Shown piece after piece: positions 1 through 8,800 of a stretch of DNA of 16,781 nt. The DNA is taken from the NCBI GenBank assembly GCA_023230795.1, contig JALNWR010000031.1, positions 1 through 16,781 of the forward strand, in the 5' to 3' direction. How positions within the stretch are numbered: the stretch's first letter is position 1; every line of letters starts with the position of its first letter. The translations under genes and the position numbers were made by a program. The stretch is from Candidatus Cloacimonadota bacterium. Its GTDB lineage: Bacteria > Cloacimonadota > Cloacimonadia > Cloacimonadales > Cloacimonadaceae. The notes under the pieces are model-generated. The model was not told the origin of the DNA. It searched no databases and saw only the letters and a list, made by a program, of their open reading frames with translations.

Positions 1-67
1 TAGCCAAGCGGTAAGGCAGAGGTCTGCAAAATCTCCATCCCCGGTTCAAATCCGGGTGTCGCCTCCA
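1..67 (+). tRNA. tRNA-Cys (GCA), 5'-truncated by window edge
   Basis: The D-arm, anticodon arm, T-arm and 3' acceptor strand with an encoded CCA (65-67) are present. The anticodon stem pairs 19-23 with 31-35 around a 7-nt loop, with anticodon GCA at 26-28, so it decodes Cys. The T-loop reads TTCAAAT. The 3' acceptor strand TGTCGCC (57-63) has no 5' partner in the window, so about 7 nt lie upstream. It is the first of three closely spaced co-oriented tRNA genes, probably one transcript. Confidence 0.95.
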
Positions 68-123
68 ATTTAATCGATAAGTATATAGTTCGTGACAGCT
101 CTGCTGTCCGGGCATTGAAAGAT

Positions 124-211
124 GCCGGAGTGGTGGAACAGGTAGACACAAGGGACTTAAAATCCCTCGGGTGATAAGCTCGTGCCGGTTCAAGTCCGGC
201 CTCTGGTACCA
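124..211 (+). tRNA. tRNA-Leu (UAA)
   Basis: The acceptor strands GCCGGAG (124-130) and CTCTGGT (201-207) pair over 7 bp, with G-U pairs at two positions. The discriminator is A208 and CCA is encoded at 209-211. The anticodon stem AGGGA/TCCCT (151-155/163-167) holds anticodon TAA at 158-160. A long type-II variable arm at 168-183 (5-bp stem) is as expected for a leucine tRNA. The T-stem is GCCGG/CCGGC. Confidence 0.97.
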
Positions 212-219
212 TATTATTT

Positions 220-294
<75 letters not shown>

Positions 295-301
295 ATTATT
301 T

Positions 302-973
302 ATGAAGATAAAAGCGATAATATTTGACCTTGATGGCACTTTGATAGATTCCATGGGCTTGTGGCGAGAGGTAGATGAAGAATTTCTCTGCTCTCGCGGT
401 ATAACTGTGCCGGAAGACCTCTTTGATAACATGCCCTCGGGTAATAGTTTCATCCAAACTGCGCAGTATTTCCGTGACCGTTTTGCGCTCAAGGAAACCA
501 ATAGCCAGATCATGCAGATTTGGACTGATATGGTGGCGAAGCATTATGCCAGCTCGGTGCCGCTCAAGGATGGTGTGGCAAAATTGCTCCCGCAAATCAA
601 AGCTGCCGGGTTGAAACTGGGGCTGGCTACCAGCAATTCTTATGAATTGGCGCGCAGTGCACTGACTTTCAATGATGTATGGGATTGTTTCGATGCGGTC
701 TCCACCGGCGACGCAGATGTATTGGGCAAGCCTTATCCGGATATCTTTTTGAACTGTGCCAGGGGTTTGCAGCTGAATCCTGCCGAATGTATAGCCATCG
801 AAGACACCCTCACCGGGGTACAGTCTGCTCAGGCTGCCGGCATGATGACCCTGGCGATCTACGATGAAGACAGTAAGAAACACCATGATGAGATTGGGCG
901 TCTGGCGCATGCCTTTTGCCTGGACTATCGTGAAATCATCCGGGAATTAAGAAAATTGAGAGTAGAGATATGA
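302..973 (+). CDS. HAD-superfamily hydrolase, beta-phosphoglucomutase-like phosphatase
   Basis: This 223-residue cytosolic protein has all four HAD motifs. Motif I is DLDGT with the Asp nucleophile D9 and general acid D11, motif II is TSN near residue 110, motif III is the Lys of GKP at 143, and motif IV is ED at 167-168. Residues about 15-90 would be the alpha-helical C1 cap typical of the beta-phosphoglucomutase/phosphoglycolate phosphatase group. The substrate cannot be told from sequence. The start at ATG 302 is required because the next Met (residue 18) would lose the nucleophile. No Shine-Dalgarno sequence is present: only 7 nt separate it from tRNA-Gly. The stop overlaps the next gene by 4 nt (ATGA), suggesting translational coupling. 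Confidence 0.9.
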   Translation: MKIKAIIFDLDGTLIDSMGLWREVDEEFLCSRGITVPEDLFDNMPSGNSFIQTAQYFRDRFALKETNSQIMQIWTDMVAKHYASSVPLKDGVAKLLPQIKAAGLKLGLATSNSYELARSALTFNDVWDCFDAVSTGDADVLGKPYPDIFLNCARGLQLNPAECIAIEDTLTGVQSAQAAGMMTLAIYDEDSKKHHDEIGRLAHAFCLDYREIIRELRKLRVEI

Positions 974-1653
974 AATTGTATATAATAATCGGAGCTTATG
1001 GTAGCGGGAAAAGCGAATACAGCATAGACTTAGCCCGCAAGCTGAAAGCCAAAGGGAAGGAAGTTTCTCTGGCAGATCTGGATGTGGTAAACCCCTATTT
1101 TCGCAGCAGAGATGTGCGCGATGAATTTGCCCGGGAAGGCATTGATGTGATTGCCCCGGAAGGACATTTTTCCCATGCCGATCTACCGATGCTGTCCCCC
1201 CGGATCAAAGGCGTTATCGAAAATGTCGGGCGCACTGTGATCCTGGATGTGGGTGGCGATCCTGCCGGTTGCAGAGTGCTGGGACGCTTTGTAGATTCCA
1301 TAAACAAACGCGGTTATCATATGCGTTTGGTAGTAAATACATCCCGACCCTTTACCAGCAACCCAGATGAAGTGTTGGCCATGATCGCCATGTTGGAAAG
1401 TTCTTCTAAACTCAAGGTGCATGAGCTGATCTGCAATACCAATCTCATGCAGTACACCGAAAAGGATTTGGTGGTGGAAGGTATCAAGATCGTGGGTGAA
1501 GCAGCCGCTCAGGCGGGGATCATCTTTGATAGCTATCTGGTATTGGATGAATACTCGGACAGAGTGCCGGACAATCTCCTGGGCAAAAAGCGCATAGTGA
1601 TGAGCTATACTCTGAAGAAGCCTTGGGAGAGCCTGGTCATGAAAGGGATATAA
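970..1653 (+). CDS. P-loop nucleotide-binding protein (MinD/CobB-like), function unknown
   Basis: This 227-residue protein starts with a strand and then a Walker A loop, GAYGSGKS at residues 8-15, followed by an acidic ADLDVVNPYF segment at 35-44. A Walker B-like strand VILDVGGDPAG sits at 90-100 and a nucleotide-base type segment ICNTNLM at 154-160. The order matches small SIMIBI-class ATPases of the CobQ/CobB/MinD/ParA type. However, the loop lacks the early signature lysine of deviant Walker A motifs. There is no signal peptide or membrane segment, so it is probably cytosolic. It is coupled to the HAD gene by a 4-nt overlap and preceded by a weak GAGAG/TAGAG purine stretch. Its biological role is not recognisable; a regulatory or maturation ATPase for a metabolic enzyme is possible but unproven. 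Confidence 0.75.
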   Translation: MKLYIIIGAYGSGKSEYSIDLARKLKAKGKEVSLADLDVVNPYFRSRDVRDEFAREGIDVIAPEGHFSHADLPMLSPRIKGVIENVGRTVILDVGGDPAGCRVLGRFVDSINKRGYHMRLVVNTSRPFTSNPDEVLAMIAMLESSSKLKVHELICNTNLMQYTEKDLVVEGIKIVGEAAAQAGIIFDSYLVLDEYSDRVPDNLLGKKRIVMSYTLKKPWESLVMKGI

Positions 1654-1660
1654 ATTCCGG

Positions 1661-1666
1661 TATAAT
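1661..1666 (+). promoter_or_regulatory. Candidate -10 box for the proS operon
   Basis: A perfect TATAAT lies just after the stop codon of the P-loop ATPase gene and 226 nt before proS. No convincing -35 hexamer is seen 16-18 nt upstream: the sequence there (about 1637-1644, inside the preceding gene) is a poor match to TTGACA. If used, transcription would start near 1673 and give a leader of roughly 220 nt. The call rests on the -10 match and its intergenic position only. Confidence 0.4.
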
Positions 1667-1668
1667 AA

Positions 1669-1891
1669 GCCGCAAAACAAAATCTGCGGTGGAAATATCT
1701 CAACATAGTCCGGATGGGCTATCTGCATTGAATATCAATTATATAACGCATCCTAATCAACCTTTACATCTTTCAAGCAAGGGGAAATGCGCTCTGGAAA
1801 GGCCGTTTGAGCGTTTAAGGCCGGGAAAGATTATTGACAGAAATTGCCCTTGCTCAAGAATGGAGTTTCAGGTAAAAAGCATGGAGAATAG
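1669..1891 (+). promoter_or_regulatory. Potentially structured 5' leader of proS
   Basis: This stretch holds no credible gene but several potential stems. The first pairs GCCGCA with TGCGGT (1669-1674/1685-1690). The second pairs ATAGTCC with GGGCTAT (1705-1711/1716-1722), 7 bp with a GGAT loop. The third pairs AGCAAGGG with CCCTTGCT (1776-1783/1847-1854), an 8-bp closing stem around a shorter GGCC/GGCC pairing (1801-1804/1819-1822). No T-run follows the third stem, so it is not a simple attenuator. A GGAG at 1884-1887 is the likely proS ribosome binding site. Regulation is inferred from the leader length and pairing only. Confidence 0.35.
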
Positions 1892-3415
1892 ATGAGTAAA
1901 AAGAAAAGAACAGCAATAGAACCCACTCGCGAAGAGAATTATGCGGAGTGGTATCAACAGGTGATCAAGGCAGCTGATTTGGCTGAAAATAGTGATGTGC
2001 GCGGATGCATGGTGATCAAGCCATGGGGTTATGCGATCTGGGAGAATATCCAAAAAGCGCTGGACCAGATGTTTCGGGATACCGGCCATCGTAACGCCTA
2101 TTTCCCCATCTTCATCCCCAAAAGCTTTTTTGAAAAGGAAGCTGAGCACGTGGAAGGCTTTGCCAAGGAATGTGCAGTGGTGACCCACTCCCGTTTGGAA
2201 GATGACGGCCATGGAGGATTAAAGGCGGCCGGAGAGCTTACCGAACCTCTCATAGTGCGCCCTACCAGCGAGACCATCATCGGTTCTTCCTTTGCCAGAT
2301 GGGTAAATTCCTATCGCGATCTTCCGCTTTTGATCAATCAATGGGCAAACATCGTGCGCTGGGAAATGCGTACCCGGCTGTTCCTGAGAACCACAGAGTT
2401 TCTCTGGCAGGAAGGTCACACCGTGCATGAAAGCAAGGAAGACGCCATGCTGGAAACCCTTAAAATGCTGGATGTTTACGCCGATTTTGCGGCTCAGTAT
2501 CTGGCCATCCCGGTGATCAAAGGGGAAAAGACCGAGGGTGAGAAATTCCCCGGAGCGGTGAATACCTATTGTATCGAGGCTATGATGCAAGATAAGAAAG
2601 CTTTACAATCCGGCACTTCGCACTTTTTGGGACAGAATTTTGCCAAAGCTTCCGAGATCAAGTTTCAGGGCAGAGATGGCGAGATGCAATATGCCTGGAC
2701 CACATCCTGGGGAGTATCTACCCGCTTGATCGGAGCCTTGATCATGGCGCACAGTGACGATAACGGTCTGGTTTTGCCGCCCAAGATTGCCCCTTCTCAC
2801 ATCGCTTTGATACCCATATATCGTAATGAAGACGAAAAAGCAGAGGTTCTGGCCTATTGCAAGAAGGTCGAGAGTCTCTTTCATAAAGAACGTTTTGAAG
2901 ATATGCGCCTTTATACCGAGCTGGATGATCGTGATCTTACCGGCAGTGAGCGCAATTGGTACTGGATCAAAAAAGGGATACCGCTCAGGATGGAAATAGG
3001 CCCCAGAGATATAGCCTCCGAATCCGTGATGGTGGCCAGACGGGACAAAGAACCCAGAGATAAGCAAAGCGTCCCGATCTCTGAGCTAAAAGCCTATGCG
3101 CTGCAAAACCTCAAGGAGATGCAAGAGGTCTATTATCAAAGAGCTCTGGAATTTCGCCAGGCGAATACCATCAAGATCGATGATAAAGACGAATTTTACC
3201 GCTATTACACTCCCAAAAGTCAAGATCAACCGGAGATTCATGGCGGCTTTGCCTTGGCGCATTGGTGCGGGGACACAGCCTGCGAAGAGCAGATAAAAAC
3301 CGATCTCAAAGTCACTATTCGCTGCATTCCCTTTGATACAAAGGAAGAAGAAGGCAAGTGCATTTCTTGCGCTAAGCCTTCCCGGCAGCGCGTGATCTTT
3401 GCAAAGTCTTATTAA
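1892..3415 (+). CDS. proS: Prolyl-tRNA synthetase, archaeal/eukaryotic type (ProS type 3)
   Basis: This 507-residue class II synthetase attaches proline to tRNA-Pro. Visible motifs are RPTSE near 123-127, motif 2 with RWEMR at 156-160 continuing to FLWQEGHT at 170-177, and motif 3 with GVSTRLIGALIMAHSDDNG at 274-292. There is no inserted editing domain between motifs 2 and 3, unlike the long bacterial form. The C-terminal domain carries four cysteines, C459/C464 (CX4C) and C490/C493 (CX2C), the zinc site known in archaeal-type ProRS such as that of Thermus. Length and layout match this type. ATG 1892 has a GGAG a few bases upstream. The cinA-type gene begins 2 nt after the stop, so it heads a tight run. 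Confidence 0.97.
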   Translation: MSKKKRTAIEPTREENYAEWYQQVIKAADLAENSDVRGCMVIKPWGYAIWENIQKALDQMFRDTGHRNAYFPIFIPKSFFEKEAEHVEGFAKECAVVTHSRLEDDGHGGLKAAGELTEPLIVRPTSETIIGSSFARWVNSYRDLPLLINQWANIVRWEMRTRLFLRTTEFLWQEGHTVHESKEDAMLETLKMLDVYADFAAQYLAIPVIKGEKTEGEKFPGAVNTYCIEAMMQDKKALQSGTSHFLGQNFAKASEIKFQGRDGEMQYAWTTSWGVSTRLIGALIMAHSDDNGLVLPPKIAPSHIALIPIYRNEDEKAEVLAYCKKVESLFHKERFEDMRLYTELDDRDLTGSERNWYWIKKGIPLRMEIGPRDIASESVMVARRDKEPRDKQSVPISELKAYALQNLKEMQEVYYQRALEFRQANTIKIDDKDEFYRYYTPKSQDQPEIHGGFALAHWCGDTACEEQIKTDLKVTIRCIPFDTKEEEGKCISCAKPSRQRVIFAKSY

Positions 3416-3417
3416 GT

Positions 3418-4644
3418 ATGATTATTCGCTGCGCTATCATCAGCATCGGCAATGAGATATTGCTGGGCAAGACGGTAAATACAAATCTTGCCTGGATGGG
3501 CTCTCAACTGGCCCTCATGGGCTTTGAAGTCTGCGAGGCTATTGCCATCAAGGACATTGCAGAGGCCATTACCGAAGCTCTGGATCATTTCTGGACGCGG
3601 TATGACGTCGTATTTAGCACCGGAGGCCTGGGCCCTACCGAAGATGATATCAGCAAAGCAGCGATTGCGGCATACTTTGGCAAGGAGCTGCATTTTGACG
3701 AAGCCATCTGGGCAAAAATCCAGCAAATGTATATCCCGCGAGGCATATCTATCCCCCAGATAAATCGTTGCCAGGCCATGGTCCCGGAGGGGTTTGCAGC
3801 CCTTGATAATCAGCGCGGCACAGCTCCAACCCTGTACTATAAAGAGGGGAACAAGCATTTCTTTGCCTTGCAGGGCGTTCCTCTGGAGATGAAGCACAAT
3901 TTTGAGACGCATGTCCGCCGCATTTTGGCACAGGCATATCCCCAAGCTGAAGCGATTATTCAAAGAACGCTGCATAGCTTTGGCGTATCCGAATCTGCCA
4001 TGGCAGAGATGCTTTCGGAGCAAGAATTACCCGATGGCGTGAATCTGGCCTGGCTGCCACAGACTGGCCGGTTGGATTTGAAGATCGCCGGAACAGACGC
4101 CAAAGCCAGAGACAAAGCCGAGCAGCTGATCATGGCTAAGATTGGCGATAAAATCTGGGGCAGAGACGGTGATACTCCAGCCAGCGTATTGCTGGATATA
4201 TTGCGAGAAAAGCAGCTAAATCTGGCTGTGGCGGAATCTTGCACAGCCGGACTGATGCAGGCTTATATAGCTGCTATTCCCGGAGCTTCCGAAGCTCTGT
4301 TGGGCGGTGTGGTGAGCTATGCAAACCGCATCAAGCAAGAGCTTCTTTTTGTGGATACCATCCCGGCGCACGGGGCTGTGAGCCCTGAAACTGCTCTGGC
4401 TATGGCACGGGGAGTGCAAAAGGTATTTAAAAGCGATGTGGCAATCTCTGTCACCGGTATTGCCGGGCCAGATGGAGGCAGCAAAGACAAGCCGGTGGGA
4501 GAAGTGCATTTTGCTTTCGCTGTGTTTGACAAATATAAGCACGTGAAAATGCAGCTGCGCGGAGACCGCGACGGCATCAGGCACAGGGCAGCGGAAGCGG
4601 GCATATTACTAATGATCAATTTATTACAGGAATGTGACTTTTGA
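3418..4644 (+). CDS. cinA: CinA-family protein: MoCF-like domain plus nicotinamide-nucleotide amidase domain
   Basis: At 408 residues this is the usual length for full CinA. The N-terminal half (about 1-170) is a MoaB/MogA-like domain with IGNEILLG at 10-17 and the GGLGPTEDD signature at 69-77. In the family it is linked to ADP-ribose pyrophosphatase activity. The C-terminal half (about 255-405) is the PncC-type deamidase that converts nicotinamide mononucleotide to nicotinic acid mononucleotide in NAD salvage. AESCTAG at 272-278 supplies the likely catalytic Ser274, and VSYANRIK places Tyr301 and Lys306. No Shine-Dalgarno is obvious and the start lies 2 nt after proS, so translation is probably coupled to it. 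The stop overlaps purD by 4 nt. Confidence 0.93.
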   Translation: MIIRCAIISIGNEILLGKTVNTNLAWMGSQLALMGFEVCEAIAIKDIAEAITEALDHFWTRYDVVFSTGGLGPTEDDISKAAIAAYFGKELHFDEAIWAKIQQMYIPRGISIPQINRCQAMVPEGFAALDNQRGTAPTLYYKEGNKHFFALQGVPLEMKHNFETHVRRILAQAYPQAEAIIQRTLHSFGVSESAMAEMLSEQELPDGVNLAWLPQTGRLDLKIAGTDAKARDKAEQLIMAKIGDKIWGRDGDTPASVLLDILREKQLNLAVAESCTAGLMQAYIAAIPGASEALLGGVVSYANRIKQELLFVDTIPAHGAVSPETALAMARGVQKVFKSDVAISVTGIAGPDGGSKDKPVGEVHFAFAVFDKYKHVKMQLRGDRDGIRHRAAEAGILLMINLLQECDF

Positions 4645-5882
4645 AAGTACTAATAATAGGAAGCGGCGGACGTGAACACGCAGTTGCGGATGCGTTTAGC
4701 CGCAGCTCTACAGTCAGCGAAATCATAGTAAGCCCCGGCAATGCTGGCATAGCTGAGGATTTTCGTTGTTTACCGCTAAATGGGCAGGATGAGATTGCTG
4801 GGTTCTGTCACGACAAAGCAGTTGACCTGGTCTTTATCGGGCCTGAACAGCCTATCAAAGACGGACTTTCTGATCTGCTCAGAGCAGAGGGGATCAGAGT
4901 GCTGGCGCCATCGCGCGATGCAGCCAGACTGGAAACTTCAAAAGCTTTTGCAAAGCAGCTAATGCTAAAGCATCATGTCCCCACGGCTTCTTATAGCCTG
5001 TTGCGGGATGAATCGGCAGCCAGGGAAGTCCTGGCAAAATGCAGCTATCCCATAGTGCTCAAGGCAGATGGGCTGGCCGCAGGAAAAGGAGTAATAATCT
5101 GTTCAAATGAGTCTGCGGCCTTGCAGGCTTGTGCCGGTTTGTTTAGACACAGCGCAGGCAGTAGCGGGATATTGGCCGAAGAATATTTGCAGGGTTGGGA
5201 GGTATCGCTCTTTGCTTTTTGCGCTAAAGATACTTTCCAGACCAGTCTTTTTGCCCAGGATCATAAACAGCTTTATGATCAGGATATGGGCCCCAATACC
5301 GGTGGAATGGGCGCTGTATGCCCGGTTGTCGCCGCAGAGGAATATCGCCAGGAGATCGAAGACAAGATATTGGCTCCTGTGCTGACCGCCATGAAAGAGC
5401 TCGGCTGCCCCTATGAAGGGGTCTTGTATCTGGGGCTGATGATTACGCAGCAGGGGCCGAAAGTGGTGGAATTCAATTGTCGCTTTGGCGATCCTGAGGC
5501 TCAGGCACTGCTTCCTTTGCTTAAGACAGACTTTATGGAGCTCTGTCTGGCTATGACCGAAGGCAGGATAGGAAAGCTGAAGCTTGAATGGATGAACCAG
5601 GCAGCGGTGGCGGTGGTGCTGGCTGCACCGGGCTATCCTGCCGCTTACAAAAAAGGGATAAGAATCCGCTGCCCCCAGATGGATTCAAAAGTGTTCTTTT
5701 CCGGAGTAACGCGCGAGCACAGCGATTTGATCAGCTGTGGCGGCAGAGTTTTGACCGTGATGAACATGGCCGATACTCTGGATAATGCCAGAGCAGCGGT
5801 ATATCGTGATATCGAAAGCACAGATTTTCCCGAAAAAGTATATCGCAAAGACATTGGCAAAAGAAAAAACCTTCTATTCTAA
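4641..5882 (+). CDS. purD: Phosphoribosylamine-glycine ligase (GAR synthetase)
   Basis: The 413-residue product catalyses step 2 of purine synthesis, joining glycine to phosphoribosylamine with ATP. The N-terminal domain begins VLIIGSGGREHA (3-14), and GPEQPIKDGL (67-76) matches the family. The ATP-grasp core has KADGLAAGKGV at 141-151, NTGGMGAVCP at 219-228 and the metal-binding VEFNCRFGDPEAQALLPLL at 276-294. The start is TTG 4641, which places the first glycine loop correctly and overlaps the cinA-type stop as TTGA. An AGGA lies about 9 nt upstream. Length is near the normal 420-430. The next gene starts 10 nt after the stop, so a porU-like gene is directly joined to a purine gene. Confidence 0.96.
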   Translation: MKVLIIGSGGREHAVADAFSRSSTVSEIIVSPGNAGIAEDFRCLPLNGQDEIAGFCHDKAVDLVFIGPEQPIKDGLSDLLRAEGIRVLAPSRDAARLETSKAFAKQLMLKHHVPTASYSLLRDESAAREVLAKCSYPIVLKADGLAAGKGVIICSNESAALQACAGLFRHSAGSSGILAEEYLQGWEVSLFAFCAKDTFQTSLFAQDHKQLYDQDMGPNTGGMGAVCPVVAAEEYRQEIEDKILAPVLTAMKELGCPYEGVLYLGLMITQQGPKVVEFNCRFGDPEAQALLPLLKTDFMELCLAMTEGRIGKLKLEWMNQAAVAVVLAAPGYPAAYKKGIRIRCPQMDSKVFFSGVTREHSDLISCGGRVLTVMNMADTLDNARAAVYRDIESTDFPEKVYRKDIGKRKNLLF

Positions 5883-5892
5883 TGGAGAAATT

Positions 5893-8800
5893 ATGAGACT
5901 ATATATATGTGCTATTCTGATGGCCCTGCCAATATTCATGTTTGGCAGCCCCATCAGCCTGATCAGTGAAAGTAGTGATGCGCTTACCCTGAGCTTTGTC
6001 CTTCCGGATTATGAATTGGAAGAAACAAAGATTGGTAATGAGCAATATCATCAGATCGTAATGGATGAAGGCTCGCAGAGTTTTGAAGAGGGCTATCCAG
6101 AGCTGAAAGTGTTTTCGGTTCCGGTGGCCATTCCCATTGATGGGCAGGCCTCGGTAAGGGTGCTTTCTTCTTCTTCGCAGCGCGTGCGGGATGTAAAATT
6201 AGCCCCGGTTGCCACCATGAATGTAAGTGATACCGAGGTAAGCTATAGCTATGAAAAAGATTATGCGGCCTATAGCAAATCCAGCTTGTATCCGGAGCAG
6301 ATAGTTCAGGTTTCCGAGCCTGCTTTTATAGGGAATCGCCGCTTTGTAAGCGTAAGAGTGTATCCCTTTCAATATTCTGCTGCAAATCGTCAGCTCACGG
6401 TGCACGATGAAATAGAAATAGCGGTGTCCATCAGCGGCAGTAAGAGTGGCAATTCAGATTGGCAGCTCAGCAAAAACCCTTTGGACCCTGTAGCCGATCA
6501 ATTCTTTATCAATAACCTCAGCTCAAAATCCTGGCGCAAGCCCAAGGACAAGGCTGAATCTTACGAATCTCCCAAGAATTCTACCAATCAAGTTTCTGAG
6601 ATTCAGCTGATAGTAGATAGTGAAGGGATATACAAAGTTGGCTATCGTGAGCTGAAGGATTTTATAGTTCAAATGACAGATTCTCTGCAGGTTCAGATGA
6701 GCTGGGATATCGACAACGTGGACCCCAGGTATCTAGAGCTCAGCGATGAATATGGTCAGGTGCCCATCCATTTTGAAGGTGAAAATGACGGCAGATTTAA
6801 TAGTGGAGATTACTTTGAGTTCTTTGGAGACCGCCATTATGGAGACACTTCTTATTACGATGATTATACAGCAGAAAACGTATATACTCTGAGGCTCAAA
6901 GATGGTTTTGGTGCCCGGATGGTAGTGGAAAATGGTGGGCTCATTCATAGTAACCCCAACGAGTACACACTTGCGGATGCTTATGAAGAAACTCTGCACT
7001 TTGAAGAGCAGCTCGTAAGCGATAAACTGGGTAGAGGCTGGAGTTCGTTTAACCAAAATTACTATCGGGAAGACCTCTGGTTTTGGAAGAAGATCAATGC
7101 GCCGAATCTGGAAATCGTGCCAATCGAGCTGCAATATCCCATAGACACCATCATTCGTAAAGCTAATACAAAGATAGTTTTGCATGGGCTTACTTACAAA
7201 GAACAACTTGGGCCTGGAGAGTATGATCATGAGGCTGCTATCCGCCTTAACCAAGCTATGATAAATAGCCATACCTGGACCGGGCAGACGGAAAAGATAT
7301 TTTTCAACCAGGAGCCGATCTCAAATTCCTTTCTGAGACACGGGACAAATAACGTCTATATCAGCCTGTCCGGGAATACGGCATCAGCCGATAGAGAGCA
7401 GGTGCTTCTGGATTATATCGAAATCTCCTACTGGCGTGAATACAAAACAGATCAAGACTATATAAAGTTCACCAAACCCAAAGACCGTCCCAATGGTCTA
7501 ATTCAATTTGAACTGGAGGGCTTTTCCTCGCCGGATGTTTCAGTATATAAGATTGGCTCCAGCAAATTCACCAGTTTGCAGATCGAACCTTTTTATGTGG
7601 ACGGATCTGCACCCTGGACTGTGAGTCTGCAAGATAGCGTATCTTCCCAATCAGTTCGCTATTACGCCGTGGAAGAAGGCTCCAAGAAAGTGCCCAAACA
7701 GATGCGGCTGAACCTTCCTTCAGATCTGCATAATCCTATGCATGCGGCAAATGTGATAGTGATCACTCCTTATGAGTTTATCCAGGCTGAAGGCACTTTG
7801 CTGCTTTCGGATATCTGGGAGGCTGAGGGTAATGTGGTGAAGATTGTAGATCTGCAGGATATTTACGATGAGTTCAATAGCGGGATAGTATCCCCACAGG
7901 CGATAAAAGACTTTCTAAAATATGCTTACAACAATTGGGGCGCGCCCGAGCTATCTCACGTAATGCTTTTGGGAGAAGGAGTGGCTGATACCAGAGATAA
8001 TAGCCCCAGTCGCAAATACAACCTGATCCCGGTAAAGAAATCCTGGACCTACAAACATGGTGCTACCGCCACAGACACCTGGTATGGCTGTATAGTGGGT
8101 GAAGACACGGTGCCGGATATCACTGTAGCCAGAATCTGTATCTGGACCCCGGAGCAGATTTTGGATTACGCTCTCAAGGCTCAATCATATCGGGAAAATC
8201 TGCACACCAATAGATTGTGGAATAACCATATAACCTTCACCGCCGGGGGCAAAATCGATGATGAAAACGACATATTCTCCCAGCAGTCTGAACGCATTCG
8301 CCGTCGCTGTGTACCCCAAGACTACCGGGTCACAAGAGTATATACTACCACTCAAACCGTAAGCCCGGATTATTTCGGCGGGACCTTTAACCTCAAAGAT
8401 GCCATCAACAGCGGTTCTCAATATGTGCAGTTTATGGGCCATGGCGGAGGAAGGGTTTGGGCGGACTACAACCTCTTTAATTTCAATGATGTGGCTACGC
8501 TGAACAATCAAACCTATCCGATCTTTTTGTCTCTGGCCTGTTATGCCTCGGCCTTTGATACAAATGGGGCGAATTCAATCTCCGAAGCCCTGGTCAACAC
8601 GGCTGACAAAGGGGGGATAGTGGCTTTGGGTTTCACCGGCCTCGGCTATCTGACTCAGGACGAAGACTGGGGATTGGCTTTTAATGAAGCCGCGTTTTCT
8701 CACGATTTTGAACTCTTTTCAGAAGCCTATCTTTATGCTTTGGCCAGGTTTTATACCATCACAGATTCACCGGCTCCCCGTAAGGCTATGACAGATGGGT

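Noticed and set aside
94..108. Small hairpin GACAGC/GCTGTC between tRNA-Cys and tRNA-Leu
   Set aside because: 6-bp stem with a 3-nt loop and no T-run; too small for a terminator and may be only spacer sequence.
1669..1891. T-box riboswitch upstream of proS
   Set aside because: The conserved T-box sequence (GGGTGGNACCGCG type) and a terminator/antiterminator pair are not visible.
1623..1895. 90-codon open frame crossing the proS leader
   Set aside because: It starts with TTG inside the preceding gene, has no ribosome binding site and its composition is not protein-like; a chance frame.
5259..5280. Perfect 9-bp inverted repeat GATCATAAA/TTTATGATC in purD
   Set aside because: It has a 4-nt loop but no following T-run, and it encodes the expected PurD sequence in mid-gene; likely a coincidence.
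5785..5892. N-terminal extension of the porU-like gene by 36 codons
   Set aside because: It lies within purD, has no family match, and would bury the signal peptide that begins at ATG 5893 after GGAG.
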